Origin: Spirosoma oryzicola
GTDB lineage: Bacteria; Bacteroidota; Bacteroidia; Cytophagales; Spirosomataceae
Assembly: GCF_021233055.1 (NCBI RefSeq)
Contig: NZ_CP089538.1
Coordinates: 3,922,501-3,986,500 of the forward strand
Direction: 5' to 3'
DNA: 64,000 nucleotides
This document shows positions 17,044 through 25,190 of the stretch, piece by piece. The position numbers were made by a program, and so were the translations under genes. Under the pieces are notes generated by a model. That model saw only the letters and a list, made by a program, of their open reading frames with translations, had not been told where the DNA came from and ran no database searches. Each line of letters begins with the position of its first letter. The stretch's first letter is position 1.

Positions 17044-18156
17044 CTAGTTAGGGCCGAATGCCCGGTTCGTCATAAACGTATTGTCGGTCAAGGTTTTCAG
17101 GAAACTGATTACCTGCTTCTTCTCGGTATCGGTTAGTGCGATACCCAATTGTCCGTTCATTTTTAAGGCCGCATCGAGCGTTGGACTGTCTTTCACGCCT
17201 GATGCGTAGTGGTTGAGCACTTGGTCCAGCGTCGTAAAACGACCGTCATGCATGTACGGAAACGTATTTTCTACATTGCGCAGGCTTGGCACTTTGAATT
17301 TTAAGCGGTCGGCTTCGTTCAGCGTAATCGTGTAGCGTCCCTGGTCGTTGATGCCACTCGCCGGAAGGCCATTGTTACGGTAACTGTGGTCCGTAAATAA
17401 ATCGGTAGCGTGACAACTCGCGCATTTTTGTTTAAAGACCGCCAGTCCAGCCAGTTCATCGCTCGTTAATACCCCTCCGGCTTCGTTTCGAACGTATTTG
17501 TCGTAACGCGAATCAGCCGATACCAGGGTCAGCACAAACTGCGAAATAGCTTTCAGAAACCGTGCCGTCGTTACGGTATCCGAGCCAAACGCATTTTTGA
17601 ACATGGATGGGTATTTAGGGCTTTTTTGAACCCTTACCAGTACATCGGCAAACTTCATGTCCATCTCGACCGGATTGGTGATCGGTGCAATAAATAGCGT
17701 GTTCAGATCCGTGACGCCCCCATCCCAGAAAAACTCCCGCGACCAGGCCATATTCTGCAAACCCGGTACATTGCGCGTACCGATTCGATCGTCGATACCG
17801 TGACTCAATGGATGGTCGGAATGGGCAAAACCGGCAAACTGCTGGTGGCAGAATCCGCAGCTAACGCTACTATCGCGGGATAGATGCGTATCGTAAAACA
17901 AGGATTTTCCTAATGCCACTCCCTCGACAGTTAATGGATTATGCGTCAGGTCATAAACCGGATCGGGAAAGTTGGCGGGCTTTCGCAGCGCAACGGGCGT
18001 AGTTTTATAATCAACACCACCTGGTTCCGTTGGAGTCGGGTTAGGCGTTGGTTCATTCGCATCCGGCTTCGTCTGACAGGCAACGGCCAGCCCGAACAAA
18101 AACAGGCTAACGAGCAAACCCGCCTGTCTGACTGTATGGAGAACGGATTTTGTCAT
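17044..18156 (-). CDS. MbnH-like di-haem cytochrome c peroxidase family lipoprotein
   Basis: The 370-residue product has a lipobox (LAVAC, Cys27) and two haem c motifs, CGFCH at about 100-104 and CASCH near 240, as in the bacterial cytochrome c peroxidase/MauG superfamily. The PYMHDGRFTTLDQVLNHY block is also typical. Its start overlaps the stop of the MbnP-family gene by 4 nt (ATGA). In Methylosinus, MbnH oxidises a Trp of its partner MbnP to kynurenine, which allows copper binding. The same partnership is inferred here from the adjacency and families. Expected location: periplasmic side of a membrane. Confidence 0.88.
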   Translation of the reverse strand: MTKSVLHTVRQAGLLVSLFLFGLAVACQTKPDANEPTPNPTPTEPGGVDYKTTPVALRKPANFPDPVYDLTHNPLTVEGVALGKSLFYDTHLSRDSSVSCGFCHQQFAGFAHSDHPLSHGIDDRIGTRNVPGLQNMAWSREFFWDGGVTDLNTLFIAPITNPVEMDMKFADVLVRVQKSPKYPSMFKNAFGSDTVTTARFLKAISQFVLTLVSADSRYDKYVRNEAGGVLTSDELAGLAVFKQKCASCHATDLFTDHSYRNNGLPASGINDQGRYTITLNEADRLKFKVPSLRNVENTFPYMHDGRFTTLDQVLNHYASGVKDSPTLDAALKMNGQLGIALTDTEKKQVISFLKTLTDNTFMTNRAFGPN

Positions 18157-18968
18157 TGGTTGGCCGCCACGCGATTATAGCTAAACATAGACGCGTAATT
18201 GTCAGCGATGGTAGCCGAGAAAGGGACAAACATCACTTGCGGATTCTGCGCAATGCTCAGTTTCGTTGGTCCGTCAAATACCTTCAGCGCATCGACTTTC
18301 AAGCGCACCTGCGGTTTGAGCGACGGATCGACTTTAACAACATCTCCGTTGAAAGATAGCGTAACCGAACGCAGGTTATTGATCGTTTTCTTGCCGTTAT
18401 AGCCACCCCCAAAGCCTCCAACGTGGTAAAAGAACGCGCGATTATCCGTAGTCGGAGCTGCCGGAGACGTTCCTTCGAGCTTGAGAAAAACGTAGCCCGA
18501 ATTCCATTCCCAGTACATTCCATTATTCAGAGCGGGATCCAGAACGCCCGTACGCTGGCTGATGTCGGCCAAACTCCGCAGACTATCTACACCAATCAAA
18601 AACGTCATACCCGTATAATCACCCGCCGGTATTCCGCCCAACGTCATGGTCTGCGAAGCGGGTTTCTCTTCCTCAACCAGAAAATAGCTGTTTGCCTGCG
18701 GTAGCGCGTATTCGGTGCCATCCGCTTTTTTAAGTCGGATATTACTAATGAAGTAGTTAAACTTCGTCACCGTAAAATCTTCGCCGAGTGCATTCTTGTA
18801 CGTCTGGGTATTTAGGGTTATATCCTGATTGCCGACGACATTATCAACGGACAACGCTAAAGAGCCAACCGAGTCGGATGCCTGTTCGGGGTCAACGGTA
18901 TTACAGCCAACCACGGCAGATCCAACGGTTATTAATACGAAGAGTAGTTTGAAGAAGTAGTTTTTCAT
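18153..18968 (-). CDS. MbnP-family metal-binding lipoprotein
   Basis: The 271-residue product has a lipobox (AVVGC, Cys22). The mature region has the MbnP-family layout: TKFNYFISNIRLKKADG, GGIPAGDYTGMTFLIGVDS, and the central GMYWEWNSGYVFLKLEG, where a conserved Trp is the likely target of MbnH, followed by FYHVGGFGG with a candidate metal-ligand His. The Methylosinus protein binds Cu(I) only after Trp is turned into kynurenine. Metal identity here is not known. It is translationally coupled to the MbnH-like gene downstream. Confidence 0.87.
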   Translation of the reverse strand: MKNYFFKLLFVLITVGSAVVGCNTVDPEQASDSVGSLALSVDNVVGNQDITLNTQTYKNALGEDFTVTKFNYFISNIRLKKADGTEYALPQANSYFLVEEEKPASQTMTLGGIPAGDYTGMTFLIGVDSLRSLADISQRTGVLDPALNNGMYWEWNSGYVFLKLEGTSPAAPTTDNRAFFYHVGGFGGGYNGKKTINNLRSVTLSFNGDVVKVDPSLKPQVRLKVDALKVFDGPTKLSIAQNPQVMFVPFSATIADNYASMFSYNRVAANQ

Positions 18969-19008
18969 TACGCAGACTATAAATATCTATTACACCAAAT
19001 ACGCTGGT

Positions 19009-19212
19009 TTACTGCGAGTTGTTGCGCCCGTACAGGATAACAAGCGTTACTATACTACCGCTGACGATCATCAGAAACAGCCAGATCAACGCATTTGCTG
19101 CGCTGAGCGGACGCTGCATCAACTCGTTGACGAATCCCACCACGGTACCTACACAGATGCCGATCATACTGACAAAAATAAACTGAATAATGGGTGGTAA
19201 CCGGCGCAGCAT
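19009..19212 (-). CDS. Small two-helix membrane protein
   Basis: I do not recognise the family. The 67-residue product has two hydrophobic helices (FIFVSMIGICVGTVVGFV and ALIWLFLMIVSGSIVTLVIL) separated by a short loop with NELMQRPLS. It lies 40 nt upstream of the MbnP gene on the same strand, so it may be co-transcribed with the MbnP/MbnH pair. Its other side is the MITE-like element. Confidence 0.6.
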   Translation of the reverse strand: MLRRLPPIIQFIFVSMIGICVGTVVGFVNELMQRPLSAANALIWLFLMIVSGSIVTLVILYGRNNSQ

Positions 19213-19281
19213 ACGGAATGGGTTCGTATGAATAACGAACGGGTCACGGTTCTATTTTTCCGATTGACCAGTTCGTTATTT

Positions 19282-19442
19282 AGGGACTGTCTACAAATTT
19301 GTTTTTGATCCGTTTTTGTCATCCCGACGCCAGGAGGGATCTTCGGGAAGTGATAATTTATGTCATTTCCGAAGATCCCTCCTGGCGTCGGGATGACAAA
19401 ACACCCACTTTATCTTATTAGAAGAAAATTTAGACAGTCCCT
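19282..19442. mobile_element. MITE-like element with REP-type core
   Basis: The 161-bp element has 12-bp perfect terminal inverted repeats (AGGGACTGTCTA at 19282-19293 and its complement at 19431-19442). Such GGGACTGTC ends resemble IS5-group insertion sequences. Inside is a second, perfect 33-bp inverted repeat (19314-19346 and 19369-19401) with a 22-nt loop, whose arms contain CATCCCGACGCCAGGAGGGA. No transposase is present and no clear target duplication was found. It interrupts the gap between the Asp-box gene and the small membrane protein gene, so it may limit read-through from the receptor genes into mbnP/mbnH. Confidence 0.75.
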
Positions 19443-19454
19443 CAGAGTCATCAC

Positions 19455-20669
19455 TTAAAGAGTAGTAACCAACCGGCTTACAATCACCGTGTTTTTTCCT
19501 TCCGTAGTTTGCTCGTAGGCCACCAAGAGTCCGTTTTTCGTCGCTAGTGCCACGGGATATGTCGCATTGATGGTTTCGGGCGTCAGGTACGTGGTCGAAC
19601 TGATTGCCTGACCAGCCAGTGTCCGCATACCGATTCGTTGGACAAAGGAACCCATCTCGCCCGATCCATCTTTCGAAACCGACTCATCCCAAAGCCACAC
19701 AAGCCGCCCGTCGGTCGTTGCCACCTGCGGATGTTTGGCCCGGTTGGTCATGACCGACGAAACCAGTTTATGGGCTCCCATTTGCGCCAGCCGAAGTCCG
19801 GCCTCCCCTTCTTTTCCCGAGAACCAGGTCGTTAGGATTTCATCGCCGAGTTGAGCGACCGAAGGCCCGGCATGCGGACAAGCATTGACCTGCCAATGAT
19901 CGGCAAACACCACCTGTGGCTTGCTGAACGTTTTACCACCATCGTTCGAAATAGCCGTGCTGATGTCGCGGGAAGCAATCTCTCCTGCCCTGGTCGATGG
20001 CAACAGGTCGCGGTAGGTCAGGTGGATATTCTTTTGGGAATCGACGAACAGATTGGTTCGGCAGCACTGGCACGCGTTATCGTCTACCAGCACCGCTGGC
20101 CCAAACCCACCACCTTTGGTTGTCTGCGCAAAAACAACCGGACGCCCTTCTCGATTCGGTAATTTTTCGTCAAGCCATACCGCACCGATTTCCCCGTTGG
20201 GTAAACGGGCGATATCCGCAAAGGAGTGGCTTTTTCCTGGCGCAGCATCCTGATGAACCGATTTTGGCTCTGTCCAGGTTTTTCCGTTGTCGGTTGAGAC
20301 GGTGTACAGTAGATCACCGGCAAAACGCGACTGAGCCGTTGGTCGGGGGACTTCAAAAATCGCCAACAAGGTTCCGTCAGCCTTTGAAGCGATTTTGGGC
20401 ATTCCTTCGGCGTGAGCAGACAGCGTAGACGGTGCTTTTACTTGTATTTTGTCCCCGAAGCTTTGCCCGCCGTCGGTCGATATGGCGAAGTAAAAAGCGG
20501 CTCCTTTATCGCCGTCTTTCTCAACCCAGCTCAGCAACGGATTTCCGGCCGCGTCGGTTGTCAGGCGGGGTGTAGCGCCCACAAATTCTGGATTGGAAAC
20601 GGTAGTCTGGACGGGTGGCCGGGCAGCCGCTAACCAGAGTAAAATTGATACTATGAATGAGTACATCAT
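19455..20669 (-). CDS. Exported Asp-box (BNR) beta-propeller protein, sialidase-like fold
   Basis: The 404-residue product has a signal peptide and at least three Asp-box motifs, ISTDGGQSF near residue 63, VSTDNGKTW near 127 and ISNDGGKTF near 240, which mark a sialidase-type beta-propeller. The CQCCRTN segment near 205 adds a Cys pair that could bind metal or haem. Automated tools would call it exo-alpha-sialidase, but no catalytic Arg triad can be confirmed and no glycan genes are near. It lies 30 nt downstream of the TonB receptor on the same strand, so a role in the same uptake system is more likely. Confidence 0.82.
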   Translation of the reverse strand: MMYSFIVSILLWLAAARPPVQTTVSNPEFVGATPRLTTDAAGNPLLSWVEKDGDKGAAFYFAISTDGGQSFGDKIQVKAPSTLSAHAEGMPKIASKADGTLLAIFEVPRPTAQSRFAGDLLYTVSTDNGKTWTEPKSVHQDAAPGKSHSFADIARLPNGEIGAVWLDEKLPNREGRPVVFAQTTKGGGFGPAVLVDDNACQCCRTNLFVDSQKNIHLTYRDLLPSTRAGEIASRDISTAISNDGGKTFSKPQVVFADHWQVNACPHAGPSVAQLGDEILTTWFSGKEGEAGLRLAQMGAHKLVSSVMTNRAKHPQVATTDGRLVWLWDESVSKDGSGEMGSFVQRIGMRTLAGQAISSTTYLTPETINATYPVALATKNGLLVAYEQTTEGKNTVIVSRLVTTL

Positions 20670-20699
20670 GATTGGTTACGATTTGACGTTTGGACGCGG

Positions 20700-23042
20700 T
20701 TATTTCCCCGAAAACGTGTATTGAGCGCCGAACACAAAAGTCCGGGGAGCCGCCGGCGTGTAGGTTGTGCGGTCGGTAGCGTTGTTGCCGCGAGTCGCGT
20801 TGGTCGCAAAAAGCGCGTCGGTTACGTTCAGTACATTTGAAAACAGTTCAATGCCTTTCCACTGGTACCCCACACGGATATTGGCGAAATTGTAGCCACC
20901 GTACCGAACGGTGTTGACCTGGTTCTGGTACCAGCCCGATACATGCTGCCACTCCACCGACGTACGGAAATTCTTCAACCAGACCGGGTAGTAGCTGATT
21001 TCAGTGTTCCAGATCGTACGCGGGGCCGACGGCATATCTTTCCCATCAACGTTCTGCACCGCATCAGACGCCCGCTGGCTAAGCGTAAATTCGACAAAGC
21101 GGTGAACCGCGTGGGTCCCGCCAAATCGAAAGAATAGCTGCTTCGATGGACGATAGGTAACGCCCAATTCAACGCCCCGGTGCAGGGTTCGACCCGCCGA
21201 TTGGTAGTCATACGAATTATCTGGCTGACGGATGTTCAGCAGTTCGTTGGTTCCGTTCATCTGGTAAACGGCTCCGTCGATGTACACTTTGTTGCTGAAC
21301 AGACTTGCCCAACCGCCTACTTCCAGGTTGTTAAACTGAGCGGGTTGCAGGTTATAGTAAAACAGATCACCGGTTGCCGTTGGCGTGGTTCGTTTCAGGA
21401 AGATCGAAGTAAGCGCCGGGGGCGAAAACCCTTTAGCATAACTGGCATACAGCCCTTTACCGTTTCCTAGATCATACGTAGCGCCCAATTTAGGGGTAAG
21501 TTGACTATACGCCTTGTTGCCCAAACTGTTGTCCAGTGCGTTGGTATAATCGAACGCCATCCGGTCGTAGCGCAGACCCGCCGAAATTCGTAGCTTCGGC
21601 ATCAGTTCCAGATCGTACTGTACATAAGCGGCTATATTGTGAATATCGGCCTGGTAGTTAGCCAATTGAACATCAGGCCGCTCGCGCAACTGGGTGTATT
21701 TAAGCACCGATTTTTTATCCGCCCGTAATTCAGCCGACAGTTCCGTCTGGTAAGCGTAGTACGTATTTGGCGACAGATCCAGCGTGACACCAGCGATAAG
21801 CTTACTGTTCAGAAAAGTCAGTCGTTGGGTATGCTGGGCAATAAAGCCGTAACTGCGGAAATCGTTGCTGTTAATCTGCCCCGTCGCGGTCGATGAACCA
21901 CTCGTCCACCGAATCGAATACGTTGGATTCTGCCCGATGCTGTTGTTCCGTATAAAAGCGGTTACGAACGACTGTGAACCATTCTGCCAGTCGTGCTCAA
22001 GCGTCAGCCGACTGCGTAACGAAACCGTTTTGCGGTACGTAAAATCGGTTGTGCTGGCGTACTGACGCGCAAAAAAGGCGGTACTGTCTACATTGCCGGT
22101 GGTTTGCGAGTTGTAATCGTTGTACGAAACAGTGCCCGTCAGGCGAGTATGTGGCGTAAAGGCGTATTCGAGCCGGGTGAAGTACGACGATTTATCGTAA
22201 TCCGAACGGGCCAACCACGAATTGCGCTGCCGGGACACAAAGCCGCCCACGTAAATACCAAACTTACCCTGGCGAGCACCAGCACCAACCTGAAGCCGCT
22301 GGTAACCCCACTGATCGACCTGAATACCAACCCGAACCGTGGGCACAGCCGTTGGCCGCTGGGTGATAAAATTAACCGCTCCGCCTACGGCCTCTGGTCC
22401 GTAAATAGACGACACCGGCCCTTTCACGACCTCGATTGAGCTAACAGTAAATTGGTTCATTTCGAGCAGGGCGTTATGGTTAAAAACGCCCATTGGCCGG
22501 ATTGGAACGCCATCTTCCAGGTACAGAAAATACGCGTTGGTGGTCATCGGCTGACGGATCGCCATCATGTGCTGCTCGTTGCCCAAATTGACCATCAATA
22601 CGCCCGGCGTTTTGTTGATCACCTCGTAAATACTCGTCGGCTTGGTCTCTTCGATGAGTTTGGGCGAGAGCTTAGAAATCGCTATGGGTGTTTCGGTTCG
22701 CAGAGCAGCCTCGCGGTTACCCGTTACGACCACCGTTTGCAGATCCTCAACGGCTGGCTCCAGCGCGATTCGCAAGGGCTGATCAGCCGTTGCCATCACC
22801 TCCCGCTTTCGATAGCCGACGGCGGATACGACTACCATTGAACCATTGGTCGGCAGCGAAAAGCGCCCGTTTCCGTCTGTAACGACACCGGCTTTACCCT
22901 CCGCAACGATTACGGTTACCCCCGGCAAAGGTTCTTTGGTTTGCGCGTCATACACTAAGCCTTGCTTTACCGACTGCGCGGCAGCAGACCATACAATCAT
23001 CACCCATAGCCCAATGGCTATGAGACATTTATATGTTTTCAC
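20700..23042 (-). CDS. TonB-dependent outer membrane receptor with carboxypeptidase-like domain
   Basis: The 780-residue product starts at a GTG (23042); this gives a complete signal peptide ending SAAAQ, and no in-frame ATG precedes it. A carboxypeptidase-like regulatory domain (about 24-100, GLVYDAQTKEPLPGVTV) is followed by the plug (KLIEETKPTSIYEVINKTPG-type segment, then DGVPIRPMGVFNH and VVKGPVSSIYGPEAVGGAVN) and a 22-strand-type barrel ending in FGAQYTFSGK. It is an energised transporter for a scarce ligand across the outer membrane. Neighbours (His-rich lipoprotein, Cys-motif protein, MbnP/MbnH) suggest a metal or metal chelate. Confidence 0.93.
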   Translation of the reverse strand: MKTYKCLIAIGLWVMIVWSAAAQSVKQGLVYDAQTKEPLPGVTVIVAEGKAGVVTDGNGRFSLPTNGSMVVVSAVGYRKREVMATADQPLRIALEPAVEDLQTVVVTGNREAALRTETPIAISKLSPKLIEETKPTSIYEVINKTPGVLMVNLGNEQHMMAIRQPMTTNAYFLYLEDGVPIRPMGVFNHNALLEMNQFTVSSIEVVKGPVSSIYGPEAVGGAVNFITQRPTAVPTVRVGIQVDQWGYQRLQVGAGARQGKFGIYVGGFVSRQRNSWLARSDYDKSSYFTRLEYAFTPHTRLTGTVSYNDYNSQTTGNVDSTAFFARQYASTTDFTYRKTVSLRSRLTLEHDWQNGSQSFVTAFIRNNSIGQNPTYSIRWTSGSSTATGQINSNDFRSYGFIAQHTQRLTFLNSKLIAGVTLDLSPNTYYAYQTELSAELRADKKSVLKYTQLRERPDVQLANYQADIHNIAAYVQYDLELMPKLRISAGLRYDRMAFDYTNALDNSLGNKAYSQLTPKLGATYDLGNGKGLYASYAKGFSPPALTSIFLKRTTPTATGDLFYYNLQPAQFNNLEVGGWASLFSNKVYIDGAVYQMNGTNELLNIRQPDNSYDYQSAGRTLHRGVELGVTYRPSKQLFFRFGGTHAVHRFVEFTLSQRASDAVQNVDGKDMPSAPRTIWNTEISYYPVWLKNFRTSVEWQHVSGWYQNQVNTVRYGGYNFANIRVGYQWKGIELFSNVLNVTDALFATNATRGNNATDRTTYTPAAPRTFVFGAQYTFSGK

Positions 23043-23142
23043 TAAAATAAAGTTTAAGTCGAAGAAAGGAATACAGTACTACACACGCTCAGGTAGCTAA
23101 GCGTTGACATAGTCACTTATCGTACTGGAAATAAAGATTCGA

Positions 23143-23520
23143 CTAAACTTTGGGAGGACGGAAAAGACCCACGAGCGGGGCAACGTAAGAAGGAAAACGA
23201 TAGACAGGTACTCCTGCCAACAACGATTCGACCGAGGCTGGTTCGAACGTAAACGGCTGGCTATTCTCGCAAAATAGCTGCAACACAGGCAAGTTCTGCA
23301 CCCGTTGGGTGGTTTCCTTATCCTGCTTGTCCTGCTGCGCTTTCAGGCGTTTGGCCAGATAACACTGACCGTCGCAGTGCAGCTGCGGCTTGTCGCGATT
23401 TTCGCACAGCACACGGGCGATGTACTCCTTGTTGGCATGATAGTACGCAATGGTTCCCCACGGGCTTACCGTTGGCAGCAGCGTCGCAAAGAGGAGAACA
23501 AAGAGTAGCGCATTTTTCAT
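23143..23520 (-). CDS. Small exported protein with CxxxC (CDGQC) motif
   Basis: The 125-residue product has an N-terminal hydrophobic segment (residues 1-20) and a conserved-looking core YHANKEYIARVLCENRDK followed by CDGQCYLAKRL. Short proteins with this ENRDKPxLxCxGxC layout are often found next to metal-related TonB receptors in Bacteroidota; that is recollection of the family pattern, with no functional data. It is the first gene of the minus-strand run that continues into the receptor and Asp-box genes. A TACCTTTG -7 candidate lies at 23528-23535, only 8 nt before the start, so the mRNA leader would be very short. Confidence 0.72.
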   Translation of the reverse strand: MKNALLFVLLFATLLPTVSPWGTIAYYHANKEYIARVLCENRDKPQLHCDGQCYLAKRLKAQQDKQDKETTQRVQNLPVLQLFCENSQPFTFEPASVESLLAGVPVYRFPSYVAPLVGLFRPPKV

Positions 23521-23607
23521 GACATGACAAAGGTAGAACAGAATTGCGACCTGTACTTCGTCCAGCCGAAAGTTTCAGTTGAAACGATGAAGAAACAACG
23601 CCGATAA

Positions 23608-23626
23608 TATGCAACAATGTTGCATA
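23608..23626. promoter_or_regulatory. GCAAC-N3-GTTGC operator, box B (divergent promoter)
   Basis: A 19-nt palindrome, TATGCAACAATGTTGCATA, lies between the divergent Cys-motif gene (23520, minus) and the His-rich lipoprotein gene (23658, plus). For the plus-strand gene it covers the place expected for the -33 box of a TATCTTTA -7 candidate at 23633-23640, a position suited to repression. Confidence 0.75.
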
Positions 23627-23657
23627 ATACTTTATCTTTACGAAAAACCCCATTCCT

Positions 23658-24113
23658 ATGCGCTATCTCACGTTTGCCTGCCTGCTCTTAGCCTTCGCTG
23701 CCTGTTCGGATAAATCCGCTGCTGACAAACCCTTACTCGACGAAGCAGCTAAATATCACAATGAAGCCATTGAGGTTCAGGAGCAAGTAGAACCGCTGGT
23801 CGATCAGGTTGATTCGGTTCGAACGCTGCTGGTAAAGAAAGCCACTCCGGAAGCCAAATCAACGGCGCAGTCACTCGATAGCCTGAAAACGGCCTTCGAA
23901 GCGTGGGAAGAAAATCTGGTAGAAGTACCCGGCATGAAACACGAACACCATGAGCACAGCAGCGGTAAACACCATCATCATAACCATAACAACGACGCCA
24001 AGGACATGTCCGCCGATCAGATGCGTGATTTGCAGCGCGAATTCCTGACCAATATCAAAGCGATTCAAACCCAGACGCAGCAGGGTATGGATCGGGCCAA
24101 GAGCTTGCTTTAA
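23658..24113 (+). CDS. His-rich metal-binding lipoprotein
   Basis: The 151-residue product has a lipobox (AFAAC, Cys16), a helical region with heptad-like spacing (AIEVQEQVEPLVDQVDSV), and a His cluster near residues 94-112 (KHEHHEHSSGKHHHHNHNN). Such tracts bind Zn2+ or similar metals. Together with operator box B this suggests a periplasmic metal-holding protein made under metal shortage; that is inference. It ends 3 nt from the stop of the convergent ZIP gene, leaving no room for a separate terminator. Confidence 0.82.
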   Translation: MRYLTFACLLLAFAACSDKSAADKPLLDEAAKYHNEAIEVQEQVEPLVDQVDSVRTLLVKKATPEAKSTAQSLDSLKTAFEAWEENLVEVPGMKHEHHEHSSGKHHHHNHNNDAKDMSADQMRDLQREFLTNIKAIQTQTQQGMDRAKSLL

Positions 24114-24116
24114 CGC

Positions 24117-24890
24117 TTACTCGTTTACCGCCAGCCAGTACATCAGAGCGATACCTAACAGCATAAACAAACTATGCAGCCAGGAGCGTCTGGTCGGAGC
24201 GGCTTTCTGTAATTCGGGTATCAGGTCGCTGGCGGCTACGTAAATAAATCCGCCAGCGGCCACCGGCATGATATAGATTAGGTATGCTTCGAGCCACAGC
24301 CCAGCCAGCAGTACCGTAACGATGCCAACGATGCAGGTCAGCGCTGATAATAAATTGTAAAGCAAGGCCCGGCGAATGCTGTAGCCTCCGTAGAGCAGCG
24401 TACCGACATCTCCTACTTCCTGCGGTAATTCGTGCAATAGTAATCCGGCAGTTGTTGCCCAGCCTGCTGCCGGGCTTACCAGAAAACTACCTGCGATCAG
24501 CGTTCCATCGATGAAATTGTGTAGCGCGTCACCCACCAGGTTCATCGACGCCAAGGGTTGTACGGTCGATGCATCCGTCCGATGCTGGTGATGCCGCAAG
24601 CGGATAAATTGTTCGAGATTAAAAAACAGGACGATTCCAGCCAGAACCTCTACTAAGACGATCTGACTATCACCGATTTGCTCTAGCGATTCGGGTAACA
24701 GGTGCAGAAAGGCGTCGCCCAGAAGCACTCCCGTTGATAAGCTGATTCCCAAAGTCAACCACTGTTTCAGAACAAACTTCGGCAGTAGATAAGCGATTCC
24801 TCCAACCAGAGCAACTCCGCAAACCAACAAGCCCGCGAGGCTACTGTGGCCCCATATCTCCCATCGAATCGATTGCGTTGTTAACAGCAT
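24117..24890 (-). CDS. ZIP family metal transporter
   Basis: The start is the ATG at 24890 (MLLTTQSIRWEIWG); an upstream extension to 24947 is unlikely. The 257-residue product has about eight membrane helices. The paired metal-site motifs of ZIP proteins are present: LHNFIDGTLIAGSF in helix IV and LHELPQEVGD in helix V, with a short His-containing loop (RHHQHRTD) before helix IV. ZIP proteins move Zn2+, Fe2+ or Mn2+ into the cytoplasm. No GCAAC box was found directly upstream, so it may not be part of that regulon. Confidence 0.9.
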   Translation of the reverse strand: MLLTTQSIRWEIWGHSSLAGLLVCGVALVGGIAYLLPKFVLKQWLTLGISLSTGVLLGDAFLHLLPESLEQIGDSQIVLVEVLAGIVLFFNLEQFIRLRHHQHRTDASTVQPLASMNLVGDALHNFIDGTLIAGSFLVSPAAGWATTAGLLLHELPQEVGDVGTLLYGGYSIRRALLYNLLSALTCIVGIVTVLLAGLWLEAYLIYIMPVAAGGFIYVAASDLIPELQKAAPTRRSWLHSLFMLLGIALMYWLAVNE

Positions 24891-25038
24891 TATTCTGTTT
24901 AGTACTTTGGCCGGAAGGGAGTGCTTGACTACCGAGAAAGTACCCAACCATCAATCGATGCCCTTAGACACTCTCCTTCCAGCAACAAAATTTTATCAAT
25001 GACCTGGGGCCATGTTGTTGGCTAACAATGCTGTCGCC

Positions 25039-25126
25039 GGGGCCGTAGTCCGTGGTGTCGGTTTCTCAAAACCGACACTTTACGCCAGCAGAGATGTCGG
25101 TTTTGAGAAACCGACACCACGGCCCC
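25039..25126. repeat. Inverted pair of GTGTCGGTTT palindromes, copies 3 and 4
   Basis: Copy 3 (25055-25078, loop CTCA) and copy 4 (25095-25116, loop TGAG) lie in opposite orientation 16 nt apart and together form a larger inverted repeat reaching from GGGGCC (25039) to GGCCCC (25126). The core is the same as at 2596 and 2687. It occupies most of the gap between the ZIP and COG0523 genes. Confidence 0.75.
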
Positions 25127-25190
25127 ACCGGCATCACAGCCTACCGACATCACGCGGACACCAGATTACTATACGCAGGTTCTATATCAA

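Noticed and set aside
19455..20669. A true sialidase
   Set aside because: Asp boxes only show the propeller fold; catalytic residues could not be confirmed and the setting is metal uptake, so the call is kept at fold level.
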